Positions 7,015 to 15,681 of a stretch of DNA of 64,000 nt are shown here, one piece after another. The notes beneath the pieces were generated by a model. It saw only the letters and a program-made list of their open reading frames with translations. It was not told the origin of the DNA and ran no database searches. The stretch's first letter is position 1. Every line of letters begins with the position of its first letter. Source of the DNA: Cellulomonas sp. Leaf334. GTDB taxonomy: Bacteria; Actinomycetota; Actinomycetes; Actinomycetales; Cellulomonadaceae. The stretch covers positions 186,001-250,000 of the forward strand of contig NZ_LMOO01000001.1 in NCBI RefSeq assembly GCF_001424195.1, read 5' to 3'. The position numbers and the translations under genes were made by a program.

Positions 7015-8457
7015 TTATCCGACGCGCGTCGCTCGGCCGAGGATGCCCTGCGGTCGTACCAGCAGGACGAGGATGAGGATCACCAGCGCGGACGCGTACC
7101 GCATGTCCGTCGGGATCCAGAGGCTCGACAGCTCGACCACGAGGCCGATGACGATCGAGCCGGCGAGCGCCCCGAACGCGGCACCGAGGCCACCGAGCGT
7201 CACGGCCGCGAACATCAGCAGCAGGAGCGCACCTCCCGAGTACCAGGACGTGGCGCCGAAGTAGAGGCCGATGAGGACACCGCCGAGCGCGGCCAGCCCG
7301 GCCCCGAGCGTCCAGACGATCCGGATCATGCCGTTCACCGAGATCCCCGACGCAGCGGCCAGCGCGGGGTTGTCCGCGACCGCCCTCGTCGCGCGTCCGG
7401 CCCGGGTCCCGAGCAGGAAGAACGCGACCCCGCCGAGCACGATGGCGGCGATCGCCAGGGACCACAGCGTGGTCGTCGTGATCCGGACCGGGCCGATGGA
7501 GACCGAGGTCGGGGTGTCCGTGACGATGCGCAGCGGTCCGGCGCCGAAGAAGAACTGGAACACGTACGAGATGGCCATCGACAGACCGATCGTGACGATC
7601 ATCTGCTGGATCATCCCGACACCGCGTCGCCGCAGCGGCTTCCACAGCCCCGCGTCCTGCAACCACCCGGTGGCCGCGCCGAGCGCGACCGCGATGATCG
7701 CCGACGGGATCAGCGGCAGCCCGACGACCTGCGTGCCGACGTAGGCGAGGATGCCGCCGAGGGACACCTGCTCGCCGTGCGCGAAGTTGCTCAGGCCGGT
7801 CGTGCCGTAGATCAGCGAGAGCCCGACGCTCGCGAGAGCGAGGAGCGTGCCGAACACCAGGCCGTTCACCGTGAGCTGGGCGACGCGCGCGGCGGTCACG
7901 CCCGAACCGGTGGACCCGGGGGTCTCGGGGACGGCTGCGCCGCCCTCCGTGTCGGTCGTGGGCGAGTCGCTGGGCTCGTCGTCGGTGTCACCGCCGCCGC
8001 CACCGGCGGGAGCGCCGAGCGGGAAGAGCGCGGCTTGCGACGCTCCCAGGCCGACCGCGACGGTGCGCGGGTTGTTCCCGGGGTCGCGCAGCGTCTCGCC
8101 TGCAGGGATCGTGGCGACGTCGAGCGTGACCTCGTACTCACCCGCCTCCGTGACGGCGACCGACCAGCGGCCGGTCGCGTCGCTCGTCGCGGTGAGCTCG
8201 CCCGTCGGTCCGGTGACGTTCACGACGGCGCCGACCACGGGTTCTCCGGCGGCGGTGCGCAGCGTGCCCACGATGCAGCCGGTCGCGGCGTCCGCGACGC
8301 ACGCCGCGGTGGCCGACGCGACGGGACCCTGCGCGCGCGCAGGGGTGGCGACGAGCAGCAGGGTCACGGACGTCAGGGCGAGCAGGAGCAGGGCAGCGAT
8401 GCGTCGGGCAAGTGGCGGCGTGGTGGTGCCGCCGGGGTCCAGGACGGCTGATCGCAC
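7015..8457 (-). CDS. livH: LivH-type permease with an N-terminal secreted Ig-like (carboxypeptidase-regulatory-like) domain
   Basis: 480 residues, against about 290-300 for ordinary LivH. Residues 1-42 are a signal peptide (Arg-Arg, long Leu-rich core, cleavage after PARA). Residues 45-140 form a beta-rich domain of the carboxypeptidase-regulatory/Ig-like type (GTLRTAAGEPVVGAVVNVTG, then GRWSVAVTEAGEYEVTLD), with two cysteines at about 53 and 61 that could form a disulfide. Residues 145-185 are a Gly/Ser/Thr/Asp linker. The permease itself begins near residue 186 (LTVNGLVFGTLLALASVGLSLIYG, then NFAHGEQVSLGG) and ends RPQGILG. The N-terminal domain would face the cell wall, where it could contact LivK or the wall; that is an inference. 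GTG 8457 is chosen because GGAGG lies 6 bases before it. It is the first gene of livHMGF. Confidence 0.88.
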   Translation of the reverse strand: MRSAVLDPGGTTTPPLARRIAALLLLALTSVTLLLVATPARAQGPVASATAACVADAATGCIVGTLRTAAGEPVVGAVVNVTGPTGELTATSDATGRWSVAVTEAGEYEVTLDVATIPAGETLRDPGNNPRTVAVGLGASQAALFPLGAPAGGGGGDTDDEPSDSPTTDTEGGAAVPETPGSTGSGVTAARVAQLTVNGLVFGTLLALASVGLSLIYGTTGLSNFAHGEQVSLGGILAYVGTQVVGLPLIPSAIIAVALGAATGWLQDAGLWKPLRRRGVGMIQQMIVTIGLSMAISYVFQFFFGAGPLRIVTDTPTSVSIGPVRITTTTLWSLAIAAIVLGGVAFFLLGTRAGRATRAVADNPALAAASGISVNGMIRIVWTLGAGLAALGGVLIGLYFGATSWYSGGALLLLMFAAVTLGGLGAAFGALAGSIVIGLVVELSSLWIPTDMRYASALVILILVLLVRPQGILGRATRVG

Positions 8458-8786
8458 CTGGGACCTCCGTCCGTCTGTTCGGGTGTGGCGGTGTCGTGCG
8501 CAGCGGCGTCGTTGCCGCACACGTTCGACGTCTGCCGGGTGGCAGGACGATAGGCAGGGATTGTGTCGCGTTCATTTCGTGAACGCGAGGCACGGAGGCG
8601 CGAGAGACCCGCGTGTCGGAGTTTACTGGTCGTTCGTCCAGATTGAGGGCCCGTCATTCGGATGAGGGATGGCTCAGGACTAGCACCACAGAGCAGGCTG
8701 GTCCATGATCGAGGACGGCGACATCCTCGGCGAGGTGACGTCATCCTGACCGGATCCCCCTCGTCCCGTCTGGAGGTACCGCTGCC
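8458..8786. other. Divergent intergenic region between livH and the GNAT gene
   Basis: About 330 bases without a convincing gene. It holds the livH leader, the promoter and palindrome described separately, and the GNAT ribosome-binding site TGGAGG at about 8771-8776. The remainder (8590-8765) has no strong repeat or reading frame that I can support. Confidence 0.5.
8547..8587 (-). promoter_or_regulatory. livH promoter region with 8-bp palindromic operator
   Basis: On the minus strand TATCGT (complement of 8547-8552) is a good -10, giving a leader of about 80 bases. The perfect inverted repeat CGCGTTCA (8567-8574), 5-base spacer, TGAACGCG (8580-8587) overlaps where the -35 would be, which suits a repressor. 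No regulator gene is adjacent. Confidence 0.45.
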
Positions 8787-9509
8787 GTGCGACTCGGAGT
8801 GCAGGTCCGCGAAGCCCTGCCGGGCGACATGGAGAGCCTCGTCGCGCTCTGCCTCGCTGCGCGGCGAGAGGCTGCCGTCGGTGCTCAGCTGTGCACCGAC
8901 GACGCCGACCGGCTCCGCGACCAGCTGGGAGCGCTCCTGGCCGTCCGGGGCGGACGTGTGCTGGTGGCCCTGCTCGACGACGAGCCGTCGGGTCTGCTGC
9001 TGGCCCGGGTGGTCGGCCCCGGACCCTTCACCGACCTGGTCAGCCTCGACATCGAGGCCGTGTACGTGCTGCCGGCAGCCCGCCGCCGCGGTCTCGGTCA
9101 CGCGCTTCTCGTCGGCGCGACGACGGTGGCCGACGAGGCCGGCGCGACCGAGATGTACTCCTCGCCCCTGCCGGGTGCCCGGGGGATGCAGCGATTCCTC
9201 GCGCGGCTGGGCTTCGCCCCCGCGGCATCCCACCGCGTCGTGACCACGGCGGCGCTGCAGCGCAAGCTCACGCACGAGCACGGCCACTCCGGTGCCCCGG
9301 GATCGGTGCGTCGTTCGGGTCCGCGCGGGCTCGAGGACCTGATCGCCCGGCGGCGGCAGGCTCGCGCTGCGCGCCAGCCCGTCGTCGACGAGCCCGCGAC
9401 ACCCGCGCGGGCGTCCGGAGCGGATCAGGGTCGGGCGTCGATCACCATGCAGGTCAGCCGCGCCGTGCAGAGCGGTCGGCCGTCCTCGTCCTCCACCACC
9501 ACCTGGTAG
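8787..9509 (+). CDS. GNAT-family N-acetyltransferase
   Basis: 240 residues. The acetyl-CoA binding signature is clear in the middle (SLDIEAVYVLPAARRRGLGH, near residues 87-110; R-R-x-G-L-G/A loop), preceded by the usual GDMESLVALCLAARREA helix. The GNAT fold ends near residue 155; the last 80 residues are basic and Arg/Ala/Ser-rich and look disordered. The substrate is unknown. GTG 8787 is supported by TGGAGG about 10 bases upstream. The 3' end overlaps the convergent thioesterase gene by 85 bases, in the unstructured tail. Confidence 0.75.
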   Translation: MRLGVQVREALPGDMESLVALCLAARREAAVGAQLCTDDADRLRDQLGALLAVRGGRVLVALLDDEPSGLLLARVVGPGPFTDLVSLDIEAVYVLPAARRRGLGHALLVGATTVADEAGATEMYSSPLPGARGMQRFLARLGFAPAASHRVVTTAALQRKLTHEHGHSGAPGSVRRSGPRGLEDLIARRRQARAARQPVVDEPATPARASGADQGRASITMQVSRAVQSGRPSSSSTTTW

Positions 9510-9829
9510 CTCGCCAGGCGCCCGCCGAGGTGCAGCGCGGTCGCAGTGCCGGTGACGATCCCGGAGCGGGCGGCCCGGTGGTGCGTCGCGTTGAGCTCGA
9601 TCCCGACCGCGGCGCGGCCCTCCCCGGCATGAGCCATCGCGGCGATCGAGCCCAGCGTCTCGGCCAGGACGGCCGACGCGCCGCCGTGCAGGAGGCCGTA
9701 GGGCTGGGTGTTCCCGGCCACGGGCATCGTGCCGACGACGCGCTGTGCGGAGGCCTCGAGCACCTCGATGCCCATGCGCTCGATGAGGGTGCCTGCGTAC
9801 TGGGGGACCGGTGCAGTCGTGTCGGACAT
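9425..9829 (-). CDS. PaaI-family hotdog-fold thioesterase
   Basis: 134 residues, the usual size. The hotdog signature is present: NTQPYGLLHGGASAVLAETL (near residues 43-62) with the catalytic-loop HGG and Asp/Glu on the following helix, then GIELNATHHRAARSGIVTG and the strand ASYQVVVEDEDGRPLCTARL. Family members hydrolyse aryl- or acyl-CoA thioesters; close relatives include PaaI and DHNA-CoA thioesterase. The start ATG is 20 bases from the polA start on the opposite strand, so promoters and coding ends are interleaved. Confidence 0.85.
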   Translation of the reverse strand: MSDTTAPVPQYAGTLIERMGIEVLEASAQRVVGTMPVAGNTQPYGLLHGGASAVLAETLGSIAAMAHAGEGRAAVGIELNATHHRAARSGIVTGTATALHLGGRLASYQVVVEDEDGRPLCTARLTCMVIDARP

Positions 9830-9835
9830 GGCAGA

Positions 9836-9841
9836 TAGGTT
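9836..9841 (+). promoter_or_regulatory. -10 TAGGTT, leaderless promoter of polA
   Basis: TAGGTT matches TANNNT and ends 7 bases before GTG 9849. There is no room for a ribosome-binding site between the predicted transcription start and the GTG. Confidence 0.6.
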
Positions 9842-9848
9842 GGCACCC

Positions 9849-12587
9849 GTGAGCGACGCACTGCCAGCGGTTCCGCCGGCCACCCCCGGAACGCCTGCCC
9901 GACTTCTCCTGATCGACGGCCACTCGATGGCCTACCGGGCGTTCTTCGCGCTCCCGGTGGACAAGTTCGCGACGTCCGCCGGTGAGCCCACGAACGCCGT
10001 CTTCGGGTTCTTCTCGATGATCGCGAACCTGCTCCGCGACGAGGAGCCGACGCACGTCGCCGTCGCGTTCGACGCCGGCCGGACCACGTTCCGCACGGAG
10101 GTCTACGAGGCGTACAAGGGCAACCGGGACGCGACGCCCGCTCCGTTCAAGGGGCAGGTGGCGGTGATCGAGCGGGTCCTGGAGACCATGCACATCCCGT
10201 CGCTGAGCAAGGCGCAGTTCGAGGCCGACGACATCCTGGCCACGCTGTCCGTCCAGGCGCGTGCGCAGGGCATGCAGGTCCTCATCTGCACGGGCGACCG
10301 CGACGCGCTCCAGCTGGTCAACGACGACGTGACGGTCCTGTACCCCGTCAAGGGCGTCTCGGAGCTCGCACGGATGACGCCGGCCGCCGTGGAGGCGAAG
10401 TACGGGGTTCCGCCGCACCGCTACCCGGACCTCGCGGCGCTCGTCGGCGAGTCCAGCGACAACCTGCCGGGCATCCCGGGGGTCGGCCCGAAGACGGCCG
10501 CCAAGTGGATCGGGCAGTTCGACGGGCTCGACGGGATCCTCGCCGCCGCGGACCAGGTCCCCGGCAAGGCGGGGGAGTCGTTGCGCGACAACCTCGACCA
10601 GGTGCGCCTCAACCGGCAGCTCAACGCGCTGCTGACGGACCTCGAGCTGCCGCTCGGCCCTGAGGACCTCGCGGCGCGGCCCTGGGACCGCCCGGCACTG
10701 CACGCGATCCTGGAGGAGCTGGAGTTCCGCGCGATCCGGGACCGGCTGTTCGCGATGCTGCCCGACGAGAAGGGCGAGGGGCCGGGGACCGTCGCGGCGG
10801 CGCAGATCGACCACACGGTGCTCGGTGCCGGGGAGCTCGGCGGGTGGCTGTCGGAGCGCGCAGGGCGTCCGCTGGGGGTCGACGTGCGTGGCTCGGGAGC
10901 GCCCGCGAGCGGCGACGCGTGGGGGATCGCCCTGGCGGACCCCGACGGCCAGGCGGCGTCGTTCGACCTCGCCGAGATCCAGCCCGCGGACGAGGCGGCG
11001 CTGGCGGCGTGGCTCGCGGACCCGGCCGCACCCAAGATCGTGCACGCGGCGAAGGAGGCGTGGCACGCGCTGGTCGGGCGCGGGCTGCCGATCGCCGGCG
11101 TCGTGCTCGACACCGAGCTCGCGGCGTACCTGTGCCAGCCGGACCGGCGCGCGTACGACCTGACGGACCTCGCCATCGGCTACCTGCACCGGGAGCTGGG
11201 TGCCGACGAGGTGTCGAGCAGCGGCCAGGGCGCGCTGGACCTCGAGCTCGACGGCACCGACGAGGGCCGACGCGCCGCCGTCCGGGCCGCCGCCGTGCGC
11301 GACCTCGCGGACGTGCTCAGCGGCGAGCTGTCCGACCGCGGCGCCACGGGTCTGCTCGAGAACCTGGAGCTCCCGCTGGTCGACGTGCTGGCCCGCATGG
11401 AGCGCACGGGTATCGCGATCGACTCGGGCTACCTGTCGAGCCTGGAGAAGTCGTTCGACGGCCAGGTGCAGAACGCCGCCGCCGAGGCGTACGCCGTGAT
11501 CGGGCGGGAGGTGAACCTCGGCTCGCCCAAGCAGCTCCAGGAGGTCCTGTTCGACCAGCTGGGCATGCCGAAGACGAAGAAGATCAAGACGGGCTGGACC
11601 ACCGACGCGGCGGCTCTCACCGACCTGTTCGCGCGCACGCAGCACCCGTTCCTCGAGCACCTGCTCGCGCACCGTGACGCCATCCGCCTGCGCCAGACGG
11701 TCGAGGGCCTGCTCCGGTCGATCGCGCCGGACGGCCGCATCCACACGACCTTCCAGCAGACGATCGCGGCGACCGGTCGGCTCTCGTCGGCGGACCCGAA
11801 CCTGCAGAACATCCCGATCCGCACCGAGGCCGGCCGGCAGATCCGCCGCGCGTTCGTGGTCGGCGACGGCTACGAGACGCTGCTGACGGCCGACTACTCG
11901 CAGATCGAGATGCGGATCATGGCGCACCTGTCGGGCGACGAGGGCCTGATCGAGGCGTTCCGCTCGGGGGAGGACCTGCACAGCTACGTGGGTTCCCGTG
12001 TCTTCGGCGTGCCGACGGACGAGGTGACGCCGGCCATGAGGTCCAAGATCAAGGCGATGAGCTACGGCCTGGCCTACGGGCTGTCGCCGTTCGGCCTCTC
12101 GCAGCAGCTCTCGATCGAGGTGTCCGAGGCGGCCGTGCTGATGCAGGACTACTTCTCGCGGTTCGGCGGGGTGCGCGACTACCTCACGGGCGTGGTCGAC
12201 GTCGCCCGGCAGACCGGCTACACCGCGACGATCCTGGGCCGTCGCCGGTACCTGCCGGACCTGACCAGCGACAACCGCCAGCGCCGCGAGATGGCCGAGC
12301 GGATGGCCTTGAACGCACCGATCCAGGGCAGTGCCGCGGACCTGATCAAGGTCGCGATGCTCGGCGTGGACCGCGAGCTCACGCGCCGAGGGCTCGGCTC
12401 GCGCGTGCTCCTGCAGGTGCACGACGAGCTCGTGCTCGAGGTGGCGCCCGGGGAGCGGGACGAGCTGGAGGCGCTCGTGCGCGAGCAGATGGGGGCGGCG
12501 GGGGACGCGGCGGCGGACGGTCCGCTCGACGTGCCGCTCGACGTGACGGTCGGCGCCGGAGGCTCCTGGCACGACGCCGGGCACTGA
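9849..12587 (+). CDS. polA: DNA polymerase I
   Basis: 912 residues. Residues 15-310 are the 5'-3' exonuclease (LLIDGHSMAYRAFFALP, AFDAGRTTFR, FEADDILATL, GDRDALQL and the helix-hairpin-helix SDNLPGIPGVGPKTAAKW). Residues 320-520 occupy the place of the 3'-5' exonuclease but the first catalytic pair Asp-x-Glu reads VDVRG, so proofreading is probably lost, as is common in actinobacteria. Residues 530-912 are the polymerase: motif A LLTADYSQIEMRIM, motif B RSKIKAMSYGLAYGLSPFG, motif C LLQVHDELVLEV. Roles are gap filling in excision repair and Okazaki fragment maturation. GTG 9849 is preferred for the leaderless -10 at 9836. Confidence 0.97.
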   Translation: MSDALPAVPPATPGTPARLLLIDGHSMAYRAFFALPVDKFATSAGEPTNAVFGFFSMIANLLRDEEPTHVAVAFDAGRTTFRTEVYEAYKGNRDATPAPFKGQVAVIERVLETMHIPSLSKAQFEADDILATLSVQARAQGMQVLICTGDRDALQLVNDDVTVLYPVKGVSELARMTPAAVEAKYGVPPHRYPDLAALVGESSDNLPGIPGVGPKTAAKWIGQFDGLDGILAAADQVPGKAGESLRDNLDQVRLNRQLNALLTDLELPLGPEDLAARPWDRPALHAILEELEFRAIRDRLFAMLPDEKGEGPGTVAAAQIDHTVLGAGELGGWLSERAGRPLGVDVRGSGAPASGDAWGIALADPDGQAASFDLAEIQPADEAALAAWLADPAAPKIVHAAKEAWHALVGRGLPIAGVVLDTELAAYLCQPDRRAYDLTDLAIGYLHRELGADEVSSSGQGALDLELDGTDEGRRAAVRAAAVRDLADVLSGELSDRGATGLLENLELPLVDVLARMERTGIAIDSGYLSSLEKSFDGQVQNAAAEAYAVIGREVNLGSPKQLQEVLFDQLGMPKTKKIKTGWTTDAAALTDLFARTQHPFLEHLLAHRDAIRLRQTVEGLLRSIAPDGRIHTTFQQTIAATGRLSSADPNLQNIPIRTEAGRQIRRAFVVGDGYETLLTADYSQIEMRIMAHLSGDEGLIEAFRSGEDLHSYVGSRVFGVPTDEVTPAMRSKIKAMSYGLAYGLSPFGLSQQLSIEVSEAAVLMQDYFSRFGGVRDYLTGVVDVARQTGYTATILGRRRYLPDLTSDNRQRREMAERMALNAPIQGSAADLIKVAMLGVDRELTRRGLGSRVLLQVHDELVLEVAPGERDELEALVREQMGAAGDAAADGPLDVPLDVTVGAGGSWHDAGH

Positions 12588-12657
12588 CCGGTGTCGCTCG
12601 ATCGCGCGAATTGCCTGGGTATCGGCCAGTTCGTCGTAAGTATCGGGTGCGCTTTGG

Positions 12658-12673
12658 GGTGATCTAGGCCACA
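12658..12673 (+). promoter_or_regulatory. CRP/GlxR-like site upstream of the DUF485-symporter operon
   Basis: GGTGATCTAGGCCACA matches 8 of 10 fixed positions of TGTGANNTANNTCACA, including the central TA. It lies about 55-70 bases before the GTG at 12728. GlxR/CRP control of acetate genes is known in corynebacteria; here it is an inference from the motif. Confidence 0.4.
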
Positions 12674-12727
12674 GTGTCGGGCACACAGTGGCGACGGAGC
12701 CGCTGACATCCCACCCGGGAGGCGCTT

Positions 12728-13078
12728 GTGACCGACACCTTCGGAGAACCTGAGACCGACTACCAACGAGTGCAGAACAGCGAGGAGTTCAAGGCGCTCA
12801 AGCGCCGGTTCCGTCGCTTCGTCTTCCCCATGACGGCCTTCTTCCTGGCCTGGTACTTCCTGTACGTCCTGCTCGCCGACTACGCCCACGACTTCATGTC
12901 CACCAAGGTCTGGGGCAACATCAACGTCGGGCTGCTGCTCGGGCTGGGCCAGTTCGTCAGCACGTTCGCGATCACGATGATCTACGCGCGCTGGGCCAAC
13001 AACCGGCAGGACCCGGTGGCGGAGCAGCTGCGTCTGCACATCGAGAACGGCGACCCGCTGGACGGTGGTCGCGCATGA
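12728..13078 (+). CDS. DUF485 membrane protein (YjcH-like partner of the symporter)
   Basis: 116 residues. A charged N-terminus with EEFKALKRRFRRFVFPMTAFF leads into two transmembrane segments (about 33-55 and 68-90), the standard DUF485 layout. These small proteins are nearly always encoded directly before ActP-type acetate symporters and are thought to assist them. The GTG has GGGAGG 5-6 bases upstream, and the stop overlaps the start of the symporter gene (ATGA), which implies coupled translation. Confidence 0.88.
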   Translation: MTDTFGEPETDYQRVQNSEEFKALKRRFRRFVFPMTAFFLAWYFLYVLLADYAHDFMSTKVWGNINVGLLLGLGQFVSTFAITMIYARWANNRQDPVAEQLRLHIENGDPLDGGRA

Positions 13079-14736
13079 CCGCCGCGCTGCCGGTCCTGCT
13101 CCGCGCTGCCGAGTCCGAGGACATCGGCAACCCGTGGGTCAACATCGCCATCTTCGGCGGCTTCGTCGCCATCACCCTCGTCATCGTGTTCCGGGCCTCC
13201 CGGAACAACAAGACGGCCGCGGACTACTACGCGGCCGGGCGCTCGTTCACCGGCCCCCAGAACGGCACCGCGATCGCGGGCGACTACCTGTCGGCGGCAT
13301 CGTTCCTCGGTATCTGCGGCGCGATCGCGATCAACGGGTACGACGGCTTCCTGTACTCCATCGGCTTCCTGGTCGCGTGGCTCGTGGCCCTCCTGCTGGT
13401 GGCCGAGCTGCTGCGCAACACCGGCCGCTTCACCATGGCCGACGTCCTGTCGTTCCGGCTGAAGCAGCGCCCCGTGCGCATGGCCGCGGCGCTGGCGACC
13501 CTCACGGTCGTGTTCTTCTACCTGCTCGCCCAGATGGCGGGCGCCGGTGGTCTCGTGGCCCTCCTGCTCGGCGTCGACGGTGCCGCGGCGCAGGGCCTCG
13601 TCATCGCCGTCGTCGGCGCGCTGATGATCCTGTACGTCCTGGTGGGCGGCATGAAGGGCACCACCTGGGTCCAGATCATCAAGGCGGTGCTGCTGATCGC
13701 CGGAGCAGCCGTGATGACGATCTGGGTGCTGGCCCAGTTCGGCTTCAACTTCTCCGACCTCCTGCAGGGCGCCATCGACATGGCGGGTGAGGGCGGCGAG
13801 GCGGTCATCGAGCCCGGCAAGCAGTACGGCGTCAGCGCGATGAGCCAGCTCAACTTCCTCTCGCTCGCCCTCGCGCTGGTCCTCGGCACCGCCGGTCTGC
13901 CGCACGTGCTCATGCGCTTCTACACGGTCCCGACCGCCAAGGAAGCGCGTCGCTCGGTCGTCTGGGCGATCTGGCTGATCGGGATCTTCTACCTGTTCAC
14001 GCTCGTGCTCGGGTACGGCGCAGCGGCGCTGGTCGGTCCGGAGGCCATCAAGGCGGCACCCGGCGGCGTCAACTCCGCGGCCCCGCTGCTCGCCTTCGAG
14101 CTGGGCGGCACGATCCTGCTCGGCCTCATCTCGGCGGTCGCGTTCGCGACGATCCTCGCCGTGGTCGCCGGTCTGACCATCACGGCGGCGGCGTCGTTCG
14201 CGCACGACATCTACGCGTCGGTGATCAAGCACGGCGAGGTCAAGCCTGACGGCGAGGTGCGCGTCGCGCGGATCACGGTGGTGGTCATCGGGATCCTGGC
14301 GATCATCGGCGGCATCTTCGCCAACGGGCAGAACGTGGCGTTCCTCGTCGCGCTGGCCTTCGCGGTCGCCGCGAGCGCCAACCTGCCGACGATCCTCTAC
14401 TCGCTGTTCTGGAAGAGGTTCAACACCTCGGGTGCGCTGTGGAGCATGTACGGCGGACTGATCTCCTGCCTGGTGCTCATCACGCTCTCGCCGGTGGTCT
14501 CGGGCAAGGTCGACCCGGTGACGGGAGCCAGCCTGTCGATGATCAAGAACACGAACGTCGACTTCAGCGTGATCCCGTTGGAGAACCCCGGGCTCATCTC
14601 GATCCCGCTCGCGTTCCTCCTCGGGATCCTGGGCACGTTCCTCAGCAAGGACGGGAGCAGCCCCGAGAAGTACGCGGAGATGGAGGTCCGGTCGCTGACC
14701 GGTGCCGGCTCCGAGAAGGCGACGGTCGCGCACTGA
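13075..14736 (+). CDS. actP: Solute:sodium symporter, ActP-like monocarboxylate/acetate permease
   Basis: 553 residues with about 13 transmembrane helices. SSS-family marks: AADYYAAGRSFTGPQNGTAIAGDYLSAASFLG near residues 45-80, LVGGMKGTTWVQIIKAVLL, GTAGLPHVLMRFYTVPTAKEARRSV (sodium-site region, highly typical of ActP) and the C-terminal NLPTILYSLFWKRFNTSGAL. With the DUF485 partner this identifies the acetate/short monocarboxylate group. The exact substrate (acetate, propionate, pyruvate) is not resolved by sequence alone. A CRP/GlxR-like site lies before the operon and a strong hairpin follows. Confidence 0.88.
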   Translation: MTAALPVLLRAAESEDIGNPWVNIAIFGGFVAITLVIVFRASRNNKTAADYYAAGRSFTGPQNGTAIAGDYLSAASFLGICGAIAINGYDGFLYSIGFLVAWLVALLLVAELLRNTGRFTMADVLSFRLKQRPVRMAAALATLTVVFFYLLAQMAGAGGLVALLLGVDGAAAQGLVIAVVGALMILYVLVGGMKGTTWVQIIKAVLLIAGAAVMTIWVLAQFGFNFSDLLQGAIDMAGEGGEAVIEPGKQYGVSAMSQLNFLSLALALVLGTAGLPHVLMRFYTVPTAKEARRSVVWAIWLIGIFYLFTLVLGYGAAALVGPEAIKAAPGGVNSAAPLLAFELGGTILLGLISAVAFATILAVVAGLTITAAASFAHDIYASVIKHGEVKPDGEVRVARITVVVIGILAIIGGIFANGQNVAFLVALAFAVAASANLPTILYSLFWKRFNTSGALWSMYGGLISCLVLITLSPVVSGKVDPVTGASLSMIKNTNVDFSVIPLENPGLISIPLAFLLGILGTFLSKDGSSPEKYAEMEVRSLTGAGSEKATVAH

Positions 14737-14745
14737 CGCCCTGAT

Positions 14746-14779
14746 CTCGGGCGGCCACTCAGCCGGGTGGCCGCCCGAG
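14746..14779. terminator. Bidirectional terminator between the symporter and methyltransferase genes
   Basis: CTCGGGCGGCCAC (14746-14758) pairs perfectly with GTGGCCGCCCGAG (14767-14779) around an 8-base loop. The right arm lies inside the last codons of the convergent methyltransferase gene. Confidence 0.8.
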
Positions 14780-15577
14780 GTGCGTCAGGAAGATCGCCGT
14801 CCCCGGCAGGCGGGCACCCCGCACGGGTCCCCACCCGCCCCAGGTCCGGTCGTGCCCGGTGGGCCACTCGGGCTCGACGAGCCGGTCGAGGACGAAGCCG
14901 GCCGCGACCAGCTCGCCGACGTGGTCGCCCAGCGTCCGGTGGTACTCGGCGTACAGCACGGCCCCTGACTCGCCGAGCTCGGCGTAGGGCGTGCGGTCGA
15001 AGTACGACCGCGTCGCGGTCAGGCCGGCCTCGCCGGGATCGTCGGGGAAGGCCCAGCGCACGGGATGCGTCACGGCGAACACCCACCTGCCGCCGGGACG
15101 CAGGACCCGGGCGACCTCCGCGTGCACCCGGTCCGCGTCCGGGACGAACGGGAGCGCGCCGAACGCCGTGAAGGCGACGTCGAACGTGTCGTCGGCGAAG
15201 GGCAGCACGCGGGCGTCCGCCTGGACCAGCGGTGTCTTGTGTCCCACGGCGGCGTCGTAGCGGGCGCCGGCCGCGAGCATGCCGCCGGACACGTCCGTCG
15301 CCACGACGTCCACACCCTCGCCCACGAGCCAGCGCGCGCACTGTGCCGCCCCGGCGCCGACCTCGAGGACGCGGCGGCCTGCCACGTCGCCGAGCAGGCG
15401 GGCGTCCTTCTCGCGCAGACCCTCCGGGCACCAGCAGAAGTCCGCGGGCCCCAGGAACGTGCCGTGCTCGTCGAGGTACTCGTCCGCGTTGGCGTCCCAC
15501 CACCCACGGCTCGCCGATCCGCCGGCCGACGCCGGCACGTCCAGGTAGCCGGCCTCGGCCAGGGGATCGTCAGACAC
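14759..15577 (-). CDS. Class I SAM-dependent methyltransferase
   Basis: 272 residues. The SAM-binding motif I is VLEVGAGAAQCARWL (about residue 70), followed by the acidic residue in VVATDVSGGML and motif LVQADARVLPFADDTFDVAFTAFGALPF, then a post-motif RVLRPGGRWVFAVTHP. This is the small-molecule UbiE/Methyltransf_11 type. The early WWDANADEYLDEHG is common in an actinobacterial subgroup. The substrate is unknown. GTG 15577 is chosen because GACACT ends 6 bases upstream (leaderless pattern) and the longer frame has no plausible start site. It is divergent from pfkA. Confidence 0.78.
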   Translation of the reverse strand: MSDDPLAEAGYLDVPASAGGSASRGWWDANADEYLDEHGTFLGPADFCWCPEGLREKDARLLGDVAGRRVLEVGAGAAQCARWLVGEGVDVVATDVSGGMLAAGARYDAAVGHKTPLVQADARVLPFADDTFDVAFTAFGALPFVPDADRVHAEVARVLRPGGRWVFAVTHPVRWAFPDDPGEAGLTATRSYFDRTPYAELGESGAVLYAEYHRTLGDHVGELVAAGFVLDRLVEPEWPTGHDRTWGGWGPVRGARLPGTAIFLTHLGRPPG

Positions 15578-15681
15578 AGGACCAGTGTCCCTTCCGCGGG
15601 CCGTGCGCGCCGATACGCTGGGACGACGGCAGCCCGACGACGCGCTCCGATCCCCTGTCAGAGCGATCAAGGAGTGCCAGC

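Noticed and set aside
8373..12686. 1437-codon minus-strand open frame spanning polA
   Set aside because: It lies antisense to polA and the genes before it, and its composition (Arg/His/Val/Gln-rich, no domain) is that of a high-GC shadow frame.
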